Source: Papilionanthe hookeriana x Papilionanthe teres (Eukaryota > Streptophyta > Magnoliopsida > Asparagales > Orchidaceae). From it: 64,000 nucleotides of DNA. The position numbers were made by a program, and so were the translations under genes. Shown piece after piece: positions 32,571 through 45,049 of the stretch. Under the pieces are notes generated by a model, which was not told the DNA's origin, ran no database searches, and worked only from the letters and a program-made list of their open reading frames with translations. How positions within the stretch are numbered: the stretch's first letter is position 1; each line of letters begins with the position of its first letter. The stretch is taken from assembly GCA_022702705.1 (NCBI GenBank), contig CM040422.1, forward strand, positions 39,641,270 through 39,705,269, given 5' to 3'.

Positions 32571-33242
32571 GTGGCAAAGATGTTCAAAAATCTAATCAAG
32601 AGGCCAGAATTCAGACTACCAGAGCCGAAGAAATCCGACGAGATCAACAAGAAAGGACATCCAAGGTACTGCCCATACCACAGGTTCGTTGGACACACCA
32701 TTAAGGACTGCTTCAGCTTCAAGGATTGGCTTGAGGAGAATTTCAGAAGTGGAAAGGTGGTAATCCGGGAAGAATATTTAAAAGAACCTAAAAAAGGTTC
32801 TATAAATATGATTTCAGATGATTCAATTGACTTCTACGCGACGACACCAGTGCTCGGGGAAATAAGTGATGTTTCTCGAAAATCTCCAGTTGACCTTAAA
32901 GTCATCAAAGGAAAGTCAATTGAGGAGGCTGTGGAAAAGCTTCGATCTAACATTGCACAACTGTCTAAAGATCAGAAAAACAACATTGAAGAGGAAGATT
33001 ATGAACTAGCAGATTTCATGGAAGGTGAATTCGCAGAAATCGACGTCGTCGAGACCCAATCAACATTATCTGCGAGCGACACTCCACCTTTTGGTGAAGA
33101 GAACGCCGCAGAGGATTGGCAAAGGGCCATTCAACAACGAGATGAACATATCAACCATTTGAAGAAGCAACTACAAGAAGTGATGACTGCTATGGCCACA
33201 ATTCAAGGAAAGTCACAATCACCGCGAATAACACCTCCGTAA
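32571..33242 (+). pseudogene. Element C displaced zinc-knuckle module and gag linker
   Basis: An open 223-codon frame. It starts with a gag C-terminal segment (AKMFKNLIKRPEFRLPEPKK) and a complete zinc knuckle CPYHRFVGHTIKDC (C-x2-H-x4-H-x4-C). It then runs through KEPKKGSINMIS into IEEAVEKLRSNIAQLSKD and EFAEIDVVETQ, which in D is the N-terminal part of gag (MEKLRTDIQRLARE, EYAEINMVETR). The zinc knuckle therefore sits upstream of the capsid domain, the reverse of the usual order, and a second copy follows at about 34276. A partial tandem duplication of gag explains this. Confidence 0.7.
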
Positions 33243-34400
33243 ACAAACCAACTAGAGACCATTAATGTTACGGATGAAAGAAGGGAGTTCACCGTCGATG
33301 TACAACGAAGAGGGATTCGGTTCGGGGTCCAGTACCGAACAAGACATTAAGCAAATGGTGGAACGAGCGAGTGAGAGAAGCCCCGGCTTAGTCCAAAGAA
33401 CGAACATCGATTCCGAAGGGTAGACCATACCCCGAAGAGTTTGATGTCATCCAATATCCCAGAGGTTTCGTATCACCTCAGTTCAAGATTTTTGATGGTA
33501 CCGAAAACCCCCGACAGCATGTTGCACACTTTCGAGCAAGTTGCTGCAACACGGGGGGTAGCGATGCATTGTTGTGTCGTCAATTTGTGAATAGCCTTTC
33601 GGGGGTTGCATTCGACTGGTACGCAGAGCTGCTAAATGGTTCGGTGAGAACGTTTGTAGAATTGGAAGACCTCTTTGTTAAGCGGTTCGCTGGAGCTAGA
33701 CACCATATCACCATCGGTGATCTTGTGGTGGAGCGACGAAGTCAACCGAAACATTGGTAGACAACATTTTGCGATGGAGAAATTTAAGCTCGAAATGTGA
33801 GCCACGGCTCCGGGAGCAACATGCAATTGAAATTCTCTTAAAGAGCATCCATGGACCAGTTGCATTTCTCCTCAAAGGATTCACAATCAAAACATTCGAG
33901 AAACTACTTTGCAAAGCTGGAAGTTTGCAAGAGGAAGCCAAACAGTTGGGTTTTCCAGAAAATTCTGAAAAACTAGAGTCGGTCAAGACATTTGAGGAGT
34001 CTAAGACAATGGCAGCGGTGGATAAAGACAACCAGCCAATGCAGATCCAGATTGAACAACCTCGACAACAGTACTATCAACAGTCGTCTCAACAGTTGTC
34101 GCTTCGGATGGATGGAAGACAGGGTCCGTCTACGGCCAAGAAACTAAGCAGAGTATATTCTTTCAAAGATGAGGCAGTGGAAAAGATGTTTCAGAATTTG
34201 ATTAAGAAGCCCAAGTTCAGATTGCCTAAGGCAAAGAAACCAGCATAAGTTAACAAGAAGAATCATCCCAACTATTGCCCATATCACAGAATGCTTGGGA
34301 ACACCATTGAAGGCTGTATCAGTTTCAAAGAATGGCTGGAGAAAAACTTCAAGAATGGAAGCGTAACAATCCCTGATGAATATTTGAGAGGAACTTGAAA
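33243..34400 (+). pseudogene. Element C gag capsid domain and second zinc knuckle
   Basis: Capsid-like sequence RPYPEEFDVIQYPRGFVSP, FDGTENPRQHVAHFRAS, CRQFVNSLSGVAFDWYAELL and VELEDLFVKRFAG aligns with D's gag. A frameshift near 33745 separates it from DNILRWRNLSSKCE and LLKSIHGPVAFLLKGFTIKT. The C-terminal segment ends with CPYHRMLGNTIEGC, where the zinc-binding His before TIE is Asn. Gag would form the particle and bind RNA. There are several stops (for example at 34246). Confidence 0.8.
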
Positions 34401-36249
34401 TAAGTTATATCAATATGATTTCAGGCGATTTGTTTGCTTCAATTGGTTCCTACGCAGCTGACAACGGACGTGACACTTTTTGGTTGCTATTACTTTTGAC
34501 GCTGAAAGAAGATATTAGCACGATCAGTATTGGTATGTACCTTCCTTCTTACTGCATTGAATGAATGACAAGGAGTTTGTTTTTGTCCAGAACTGCTCAA
34601 TGTTTGGAAAGCTTAAATTTGGATATTTTGCTAAGACTATGGTTTCAGGGAAGAATGAAATTAATGCTCTAATAACTAAGTCATTTACTTTAAGGAATTT
34701 GGACTGGGTCCTCAATTGATTTCAAAATGAAGTAGTGTGGTTGAAATACGAGTAATTGATCCGGGATATCACGAGCCTTTTAATTTCCCGCCATGTGGCT
34801 GGGTCCGGACTTTCGAATAAGTTATAATATCCCAGGATTCATGTTAAGAAACATTTTGGAATTATTAATTAGGGGTGTTTCGACATTCAAAATCTTTAAC
34901 AAAAATATGCACTGCCAGATACAGTAATTCTCAGAAAACAAAGGAGCAAAAAAAAAAAAAAGTTCATGAGGAGAAGCTTGAGGTGAGCACACAATCAAAA
35001 ATTGGTGTCTCAATCAAGACATTCAAAATCTTTAACATGTGCTCCACCACATATAAGAATCCTCAATAAAAAAGGAGAGCGAAAAGCTCAATAAAAAAAA
35101 TAAGAAAGAAAAAGAATGCTCCCTGAGAAGAAGCTTGAGGCAAGCATATAATCAAAAATTGGTGTCTTAATCCTCCCCTGATTAATAAAACTTGAAATAC
35201 AACCTTAAGAAGTTTCCTCTGATATTATGCTTTGAAAAGAGTCAAGTGATTTTATGTCTTTTGGATGGTCATTAACTGGCTCAGAAATATCTTTGGACGG
35301 TAAAAAATATTTTAATCACATGAACATAAATTTTGAAATCTACTTAAGCCCAGGAAGAAAGAATTAAACAAATGACAACGATATTAGCAGTTAATGTAAA
35401 TTCAACCCCGAAGTCGTATCCTTCAGCGCCCAGCAAATACAACTTCAACGTCAGTTTAAAGAACGTCATAGTAATTTCTCGAAGACAGTGTAACACCCTT
35501 TACGAAATCGGTGACAAAATCAAATGACAACTGCTACGAACAAAGTTACGGAGTTGCAGCCTCCTAAACCGTGACGTCCTCGGAGATAACACATCTTTTT
35601 AGGTGCTTGAAAGAATATAAATTCCGATAGCAACTTAAAGAGTGAGTTATTATCTACAATTGATTTCAATCAGTTGATGGTACCCTCAGAAGTACTGCGC
35701 ATCGTGATGCATCAGAGACAAATTCTTGTCCTACGAAGCACTGATGTGGCACTTGTCTAAAACTGGGTCCAGCTCTTAAAACAAATGAAACTAAATAAAA
35801 CTCTGCATCAAACAAAATAAAAGTCAACATTTGAACAAAACAAAAGAACTTTGCACATCGTGAATTTTCAAAAATCTCCGCATAACATTTCGATAAAATT
35901 CAGACTCGCATGAACTTCTACAAACATTCTCTGCACTTTACAATATGTTTTCACAATCTCTGCATTCATAAATCTCAGCAATATGTTCAGTCTCTGCATT
36001 CATAAAACTCTGCATTCCCAAATATCAGCAAAATCTTTCTCAAATCTCAGCATAAGCCAAATCTCAATAAAATTCTTCATAGTCATAGCATAAATCAAAT
36101 ATCAATAAAATTTTTCACAACCACTGCATAAACTGAATCTCAGCAAAAATTCCCCATGGACCTCAGCAAAATTTCCCTCAATCTCTGCATAAATAAATTT
36201 CAATAAAATTCTTCAGTCTCAGCATAAGTCAGCAAAATTCTTCAATATC
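34401..36249 (+). other. Element C non-coding region
   Basis: No pol, integrase or ORF3 similarity is recognisable. A stretch of about 150 bp is duplicated (near 34968 and 35124: gaagcttgagg ... aatcaaaaattggtgtct). From about 35870 the words ctgcat/ctcagca become frequent and grade into the repeats. Confidence 0.7.
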
Positions 36250-36600
36250 TCTGCATTCACAGAATCTCAGCAGTTCTCAGCACTTGGGATAGGCTTCCGC
36301 CCTACTCCCTTCTCAGCAATCCTCAGCAATCTCAGCAATTCTCAGCAATCCTCAGCAATCTCAGCAATCCTCAGCAATCTCAGCAATCCTCAGCAATCTC
36401 AGCAATCTCAGCAATCCTCAGCATATTCTCAGCAATTTGCAGCAATCCCCAGCAATCCTCAGCAATCTCAGCAATCCTCAGCATTCTCAGCAATCCTCAG
36501 CAATCTCAGCAATCCTCAGCATATTCTTAGCAATCCTCAGCATTCTTAGCAATACTCAGCAATCTCAGCAATTCTTAGCATATTCTCAGCATTCGGGATA
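36250..36600 (+). repeat. Short tandem repeats of (c)ctcagcaat
   Basis: Dozens of 9-10 bp units ctcagcaat / cctcagcaat, with variants, in the 3' UTR of C. Copies of cgggatagg-cttccgcc-type units flank them. Confidence 0.92.
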
Positions 36601-36775
36601 GGCTTCCGCCTCATTCCCTTCTCTGCAGTTCTCAACACTCGGGATAGGCTTCCTCCATACTCCCATCTCAGCACATTCTCTGCAATTCTCAGCTCTCGGG
36701 ATAGGCTTCCGCCCTACTCCCTTCTCAGCAATTCTCAGTACTCGGGATAGGCACAGTCCTACTCCTTTCTCAGCA

Positions 36776-37110
36776 ATCTCAAAATTTGATCCTCTCAGCA
36801 AGAAATTGAAATTAAAGCACTTTGCATTTCGGATAGGCTTTGTCCTATTCTTTCTCAGCATACACATTTGGGATAGGCTCAGTCCTAATCCTTCTCAGCA
36901 TACACATATGGAATAGGTTCAGTCCTACTCCTTTCTCAGCGATCTCAAAATTTGATCCTCTCAGCAAGAAATTGAAATTAAAGCACTTTGCATTTCGGAT
37001 AGGCTTTGTCCTATTCTTTCTCAGCATACACATTTGGGATAGACTCAGTCTTAATCCTTCTCAGCATACACATATGGAATAGGTTCAGTCCTGCTTCCTT
37101 CTCAGCATAC
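36776..37110 (+). repeat. 166-bp tandem duplication in C 3' UTR
   Basis: aaaatttgatcctctcagca starts at 36781 and again at 36947; both copies continue through aagcactttgcatttcggat and gataggctttgtcctattct. The mirrored ORFs here are by-products of the repeat. Confidence 0.9.
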
Positions 37111-37254
37111 AAATGCGTTCGGGTGGGCCTTAGCCCTACTCTTTTCTCCGCATAAAACTAAAATTGAAACTCAAATTGAAATTCAAACTCAAAATTAAAA
37201 CTTGAAATAAAAAAAAAATGAAACGAATCTAAAATCTAATCTCTTAAAATCTTG

Positions 37255-37464
37255 TGATTTGGAGCTCACCTCCTTTTCTTTTCCCCAGCGAGAGTTCAGG
37301 TATCTCCGAGCTTTGGGAACATACCCGATACTCCCCGACGGAAATTCTTTTGCTTCGTCCCAAGTTTGTCACCCGGACTTCGTGTTGGTTGTGTTGATCT
37401 CTTCGGTCAACGCCAATACGCGCGGTGTGCTCCGTCGGCACACCACACCTATCGGGGGTCCATT
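37255..37464 (+). other. Conserved pre-LTR block and PPT of C
   Basis: About 210 bp that aligns, on the opposite strand, with D 19788-20000 (shared phrases include cgagagttc, gtcccaagtttgtcac, ggtcaacgccaatacgcgcg). It ends CACACCTATCGGGGGTCCA plus ttt directly before TGTTGACC. Conservation between two otherwise different 3' UTRs suggests a cis function such as plus-strand priming. Confidence 0.7.
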
Positions 37465-40400
37465 TGTTGACCTCATTTTTGATGAGGTCTTCTCTTCTCT
37501 CTTTAGTACTTAGGATCTAGCCTTAGGCTTTTCCTTTGACTATCTTAGAGGACTAGAGATGGAACCTACCCCTTTAGAAACTCAACCACTTCTTAACTCC
37601 CCGCAAACTCCACAAACTTGATTGTAGGCCCCTAATCACCTAGAGGGTTGAAATCAAATGTGGAAGTTTAAAGGATGAGTTCTTATAGGACTCTTTGGCC
37701 TTAGGACCGCCTGCAGGTGGCACTGGTCCAGTGAGGGCCGACTTACACACACACTACACTTATAAAATACACTTTCACACATCTCCTAAAACCACACCCA
37801 TACCCAACTTCGACCTCCGACTCATGAAGGTGATTCACATGGATGGTCCTTAACCCCTAAGCCCTCGGCAAGAGGGTTAGGAACAACATAATGAATACAC
37901 AAAATGAGTCCTCTCATGGCTCATATGGGCTTAATATGGCTTCATGGCTCAACCTAAACGATTACATGTCACTTAAATCTGATTAATCTTCATTTTTTCA
38001 AAATTTCAGTTTTTGGCCCCCGGGACCCTGACCCTCCTAACCTACCAAAAGCCCTAAATAGCTCAAAATCTCCAAAATTCCTAAATCAAACAAAATTCCA
38101 CAAAATTGATCTTAAACATTTCCATACCACTCAAATTGATCATTTACAGTAAAAAATACAAAAAAATTCAAAAATACCCCCAATACCCTCCAAATTACCA
38201 AAATGCCCCTCTTGACCCAAAAATTCAAAAAAAAATTCCAAAAATTCCCAGAAAATTTCAAAAAATCCCAAATATTCCCAATTTCATTTTGTTCAACTAC
38301 ACCATGGGCTGATTTTGTCAATTTACCCCACTTTTACCAAAACCCCCAATTTAACCCATTTTAAACCCAAGTGAACCCGATGTCAAACCAAACCTACCCA
38401 ATTGACCCCAATTTTGGTCCAATTCAATTCTAAACTTCAATTCAACATCCCAAATGTCAATCTGGACCAAATTCAAGCCCAATTTTATTGACATTTGAAT
38501 CCAATTTCACTTTTGACCTTAAAGACCAATTTTGACCCATGACCCAAACCTAACCCAAACTCACCCAATTCAACTCCAATTAACCCCAAATATTTTCTAA
38601 ATCCTCCTTAGCATCCCCAAAAGCAAAACACTAACATGATTTGCCCAAAATTTGGACCCAAATCGCACTCAAATTCAACCCAAAGTTAAATGGCCCAATT
38701 TTGACCTAAACCCAAACCTAACCCAAATGAGCCCAAACCCCAAAATCAAAGCCCAACCAAAGTCAAAACCTCTTTGAAACACTCCCATAAACATTTCTAA
38801 ACATTAATTTTACATCAATTTCAACCCTAGCCCAACATTGGCCCAAGTTAGCCCACTTTGACCTATATTGGCCCATTCACCTAAAGATCCCAAATTCAAC
38901 CCAATTCAAACCCAAATCACCCCCAATTTGCTTCAAGTCACTCATGACACATCCATGAGCTAAACCCAACAATTATTTAGCCCAAGCCTTTACCAAAATT
39001 TCATCCCAAAATCCATTTTAAAATTCAAAAGCCCATTCCCTTAAACCATTTTAAAAGCCCACATTTACCAAATTTTAAAAGCCCAAAGTCCATTACCAAG
39101 CCCACATGAAACCTTTTCTTCATCATTCCTTTGATAATCCTATTTGACCAAAGTCTTAAACCATCATGAAATCAACCCATTTGTAGCATCATGACAAATC
39201 CCATCAATGGAATCCAAAGTTTTCAAAATTCCAAATAACCCTTTTCCATGCAAGTGAGCCAACCTTTTCCCAAGCCATGAGCAAGCCAAATGAAGTCATG
39301 GAGCCATGAATAAGCCATATGCAAGCTATGGGGAGCCCTTTCCACCTCACCATGCAACTTATGGCAAGAAGAGGGGAGCCTTTCCTAAGCCTTCACTAAA
39401 CCTTTTTAATCCCATTCATGATACACTTTAACCAAAATTGGCCACCTCACCTTGGATGGGGACTTCACCACACATATGAGGCTGACCCAAATGATCTCAC
39501 ATCAGCCCAAATCAAGCCTTGGAGAGTGAACCAAGCCAAAACCATGAATTGACCCAAATTGGACCAAAAATGCTCCTTACACCCATGCCATTTAAATCCT
39601 TGACTTTACACATGGCATAACCCAATTGATTGCACCAAGATCATGCTCAATCATGTGAGTTTTTTCTCAGCAAAAAAAACCTTGGTGAATGAACCAAGCC
39701 AACCCTCATGGCCACCCAAGCTCCACCATAACCTTCCTTATTTAAACCCCACCTCCATGACCAAGGGGAGGAGATGCAAGATTTACCTTGGGGAGACTAT
39801 GCCAAATTGTTCCCAAAGCTTCTCCAAGAATTTCTAAGTTCAATCAAATCATTTTCAATTGAGGCCTCACCTCTTGGACAAAGGTATCAATTTTTTTTCT
39901 CCTCCAACCGAGCATGTTTTAATTTTCTGTACTTATTCACATGTTTTAATTATATCATCACTGTATAGATGTGTGGTACTCAATTAGACGATCATTTTAA
40001 AAAAAAATTCATTAAATTTCGTTGAGAATCGAGGGAGATATCAAGGTTTGAAGTTGGACGGTTTTGAGTGAATAGAACAAAGAAAGAGGAGCAGCAGCCG
40101 TCCGATCAGGCATGTATCCCACGGACGGCGCTGATGGAGTTGGACGGCAGCTTTATCCGTGAGCAGGCAACCACGCCAGCCAGTAGCAGGGCGACACGTG
40201 TCATTTGAGCGGGAAATGCATTTTTTTTTATTTATTTTTGAACCTAAACTTCAAAAACTCATAACTTTTCATAGAAAACTCAAAAAAATAAAATAAAAAT
40301 ACCCTCTTGCTCACTGAAACGAGGAGAATAATGTGGAAGTGATTTTATATTTATTTGATGCATATTTTATTTTTAATTAATTAAATAGTGTTTTCAATCA

Positions 40401-43400
40401 TTCAATTCTCCATGCATGTATACAACTCATCATAGCATGAGACCATAAGGCTTTTGAAGCCTTTGATCTTGAGAACATTCCCTAAATTTTTCAAGATCAT
40501 AGGCCATCTCTATAAAGAGTTATGTTTTTTCCAAGTTTATGTCACAGTTTGTGGTATTTTAATTCCAATAATTATCATGTTGTGAAATAAATTCTAAGAA
40601 AATTTGGTAATGTTCCTTAGGACCAGAGGACCCTATGAAAAATATATTTTGAGTTAACTCACTTGAAATGACCCTAATTGGCTTAAACACCCAAAATAGA
40701 TCCCTAATTAATTAGAGCTAACCATACATCAAATTGACTTGAAATTAATTCTCCACTGACCTTTAGGATCAGAGGAACCCACCATAAAAATTTGCGGCCA
40801 ATTGGACTTGGTTAGCCCTACTAAGTGGGTTGATTAAGCCATTTAGTCAATTTAAACTTTAAAAATTCATAACTTTCAAAATACTTTTTAAAAATTCACC
40901 AAATTGGTTTTAGAGCCTCTCTGATATTAGGGGAATTTATGAAAATTAAAATTTCAATTTTCTAAAAAGTTGATTTTTAATATTATTTTAATATTTTAAT
41001 AATTAAAAAATAATAAAAATCACAAAAATAATAAAATTCACCAAAATGTCACATTTTGAATTTTAATCACTTAGGAATAAACCCCATATTTTTCTTAGGT
41101 CTATTTAGTGAGATATTAAATTTTAAAGCTCTAGGGTAATTTTAAAATTAAAAAAATGTATTTTCTAGCATTTTCACTAAAATAATTATAATAAATCATA
41201 GAAAAATCAGAAAATTGTAAAACTAGATTCTGTGATTTCCTTGATATCAGAGAGATTTTTGAAAAATATAAAATTCATTTTTCAACATTTATTTTATTTT
41301 TAAATTAATTAACACTCCAAAACTTAAAATAATTATAATAAAAATAATATAATTCAAAAAATCACCAAAATTGGTCCAAGTGGTCCTCCGTTCATTAGGA
41401 ATGTCCCCTAATTTTCTTAAGGATAGAAACTTTCCCTTGGTCATGTTATTAAATTTTCCTTGGAAATCTCTATTTTCTACCAAAAATAATTATATAAATA
41501 AATTAAATACAGAAAAATCACATTTTCTCATCTCATGTCTTTATTGACATATGAGTGAAGTCACATAAAAATTTTAAGTTCATTTGAGTTCAATTTAGTG
41601 AGTTATAAAATTATTAAGCTTAAAGGGTAAAGTGGTAATTAAAATTTTTAATCCTTAATTAAAACTTTAGGTTTAATAAAAAATTAACAAGTAAAATATT
41701 TGATCCTAATCTGATTTGGATGATTGAAATTTAAATAATTAAAGGGTAGAAACCCATTAAGCAATTTAAAATGATTAAACCTTAATTAAATAATTGATTA
41801 AATTTGGAAGAATAATAAAATTGGAATTATTAAAATAGGGATATTATTAGGAAGAGATTTATTCTTTAATTTAAAAATCCCTAAATTAATTATCTCATTA
41901 ATATTCAATTCTTAATTAAAATGATAACTCAAATTCAAAACATTAAAAGACTTAATCATTAAACTAAAATTAAATTATTAAACTCTTTTAAAAATTTCAA
42001 TTAAAATTAAAAAATAAAATTAAATTAAAAATTAAATTAAATTAAGTAAATTAAATTGGATTAAATTAAATTAAATTAAATTAAAATTAAAAGTTGAATT
42101 AAATTAAATTAAATTAAATTAAATTAAATAAACAAATTAAATTAAATTAAATGAATTAAATTAAATTAAATTAAATTAAATAAAACCAAATTAAATTAAG
42201 TTAAACCAAATTAAAAATTAAATTAAATGAATTAAAATTAAATTAAATTAAATTAAATTAAATTAAATCAAATTAAATTAAAATTAAATCAAATCAAATT
42301 AATTTAATGTAACATCAAATCAAACTAAATTGAATTAAATTGAATTAAATTAAATTAAAACTCAATTAAATTAAATTAAATTAAATTAAGTTGAATTAAA
42401 TATAACATCACCAAAGACATAAAGAATTCAAAATAAATCTAAAATAACTTGAACACTATTCCAAATTTAAACCCATTAATGGAAATTAAACTAAATCACA
42501 AACCATTTGAACACCAATTTACCCTCAAAAGCTTTAGTTATCATAACTCCTAAACAGAATATTAAATGAAATGTTACTTCACCTATAGGATATTCAAATG
42601 TCCTAGTTCATTGAAGCAAGACAACAAAACTTGAATTCCCGGACGATTAATTCATTTGTGTAATTAAATTCATTTGGATCTGAAAACAATCCTATCAGTA
42701 TTGAAAAGATGTTTAAGATTCTTCTTAAGCACTTCCTCGATATGATAGAACACTTATAAGAACAATTGAACTTAAGCGCTCTTTGATGAAGAAAATCGCC
42801 TTCGAACCAAAACACAAGGAACCTAGACGTCATAGGAAATGACTAGCTATAGGATTAGGAATTTGGTAGAAAACCATAACCCTTCCCTTAGCTTTACCTA
42901 GGAACTTGCTTAAATATTCTAATTGTGTTTTAAGTGCAGCTTGGGATGACGGGAAGACCCTCAGAGTACGCTTTTATTTTATTGCAATTTACTTTCTTGC
43001 AATTTACATTATTGCAATTTCATTAATCGCATCGCACTTACTTTTCTTACATGATAAACAACTCGTTGCATGAAAACCCACACCTTTAGGATAGTCCATA
43101 AGCCGAAACCAAAACTAAGTTAAAAGTCATTGCAAGATAAAATTCACCGCCACAACATTTCAAAATATAAACAACTCAAAATTTAATCACAAACGAACAC
43201 AAAACTATAATTACAATTAAATTAAAACGTCCTGTTGGATGATCGGGAATACCTCGGATGATGTAACCTACGTGTTGCTAACGGGATTTCCCACGGTCTA
43301 AATGAAAGTGTGGAACTCATTCAGTTGAGTTTAGCAAATTCATTTGGACTAAGTGAATCCGATAAAAATAATGATGCCGGAAGGATGGAACCAGTGGGAT

Positions 43401-44521
43401 CTTAACCGGTGTCGTTATAATCAACTTTAAGATTTGTTTTAATTAAAGTATTGAAAACACTTGGAAATTAAGATTTTCTCTAAACCAAAACACTTTTCTC
43501 ATCCCCTGATTTATGACTTCTAAAATTGAACCTCTGCAACAACAAGGAGCTCGGAGCATGGTGGGCAACACGGCCATCGTCATCAGCAAAACCTGAGTCT
43601 ATTTCAGCAAAACTTTCTTAGAATTAAACAACAAAGCCATAGGATTTCGAGGTAGTTTGCCTAGTGCAACATAAATCCTCAACCTCTTCGTTAGGCATTT
43701 GCATTGCAAATTAAGCCCTAACCGGTCTTAGGATTCCGAGGTAGTCGTTTGGGTACGACATAAACCCTCACATCTTCAAGGCTATTTGTATGATTCTATC
43801 ATATAAATATAAGTCCTAATTAACTAAAATTGGCAAGATCAAAACATTAGATAAATATTAGGACTTTCCTAAATTCAAGCCAAACAATAGGATAGTCGAG
43901 AAATTACCGAAGTTCACTTCGAATCTGTGATTTCTCCTACCTTTCTTCCTTTGAATTCTCAAAACAAAAATGTTCTAAACTTGATCCATTCCCTATTGAA
44001 ATTTCCAAAATCCAATTGTTTGAAAACCTTAAACTTTGAAATTCTTGAGGGCAAAACCACTGATCATTATCGAGAGTTTTCTTAAATGATTCCCGTCATT
44101 TAAGATGTAATTAACTATAGGGGCTTGCCCTTATAGGGAACTTTAAGAACCCAGGTAATATAAACTCTGCTTAATTCTTTTATATTAAGCGAGGGAACTT
44201 GTCGGCTTATAAAATTGGTTCGCAGACCAAACGGATGTCACAAATCTTCTAGTTTATTTAATCGAGCCCCACCATCAAGCAGTGTGTCTATCCTTAGGGA
44301 TAGATACACGGTTTGTGGTGCGATGCTCGTTTGTATAAACTATTTGGGATGTGAGATCGGTTTGATTTCATATCTTAAAATGTTCAAATTTAAAATTATT
44401 TTCAAAATCAAATACTACTTTTCAAAATTATTTATTTAAATTAAATTAAAAATTCACCGACAACTTCTGTTAGGCGACCCCCTTTTCAAAATAAAACACA
44501 CAACCTAAAAATATGCCGACA
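37465..44521 (+). mobile_element. Element C 3' LTR (7057 bp)
   Basis: Near-identical partner of 24251-31304, starting TGTTGACC and ending GCCGACA. No genes. Confidence 0.95.
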
Positions 44522-44526
44522 CCCAC
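44522..44526. repeat. Target-site duplication of C, right copy
   Basis: cccac, as at 24246-24250. Confidence 0.95.
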
Positions 44527-44952
44527 TATATCTGTGCCCCAACATTCAAATGGCCACGACGCAATTGTCGGATGTAGCACATTTGGAGATTGGTGTAGAA
44601 CCACTCCGTGCACCTGGCATTGGTGAGAGATCTTGGCGATTTTCATGCAATCGATCATCATCGAGGGCCAGTAGTACCCTAGTTTTTTAATTTTCATTTT
44701 CATCTTCGGACCCGATTGGTGAGCGCCACAGAGTTCTGAATACACCTCTTTAACAATTTCACGGGCCTCAGACATGCTTAGGCACCTTTGCCACATTTGA
44801 TCGAAAGTCCTTCTGTATAACGTGTTGTTTATTAATGCGTAGGACAGAGTTCTTTTCTTGATCTGATAGGCTAACAACCTATCGTCTGGTAGTTTTCCTG
44901 TTTGCAGGTAGTCTATTAATGGCCGTCGCCAATCTTCCGTGTTCTCCGTCAC
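44522..44952 (-). pseudogene. Element D integrase, N-terminal part
   Basis: Carries the zinc-binding region (YSELCGAHQSGPKMKMKIKK, GYYWPSMMIDC, ISHQCQVHG) and the start of the catalytic core ending GTDIVG, which holds the first catalytic Asp. Compared with the HHCC pattern, the first His is Tyr and the first Cys of the C-x2-C pair is Ser, so zinc binding is doubtful. The frame runs into C's LTR, adding a meaningless tail. The rest is at 23404-24250. Confidence 0.85.
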
Positions 44953-45049
44953 TGCTGCAGTCGATTCTTCTTCTTTTTCGATTTGTGTATTGTGTCTATG
45001 TCGAGCTGTGATAGGACCTGACGTCCGTGAACTGACACTTCCACTGATT

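Larger units (their letters stand above)
24251..44521 (+). mobile_element. Element C: 20.3-kb gag-only Ogre-like retrotransposon
   Basis: Two 7.05-kb LTRs (24251-31304 and 37465-44521) in direct orientation, with TG...CA ends, a PBS five nt after the 5' LTR, a PPT-like G-run before the 3' LTR, and a perfect 5-bp TSD in D's integrase. The internal 6.2 kb has gag-like sequence and a long 3' non-coding region. No protease, RT, RNase H, integrase or ORF3 is found, so it must have depended on another element's enzymes. Confidence 0.93.

Noticed and set aside
36250..36600. CRISPR-like regular repeats
   Set aside because: The units are 9-10 bp, contiguous and without unique spacers. This is a plant retrotransposon 3' UTR array.
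36586..37082. Pairs of ORFs with repeated peptide phrases on both strands
   Set aside because: Products of the 166-bp duplication and the ctcagca arrays, not genes.
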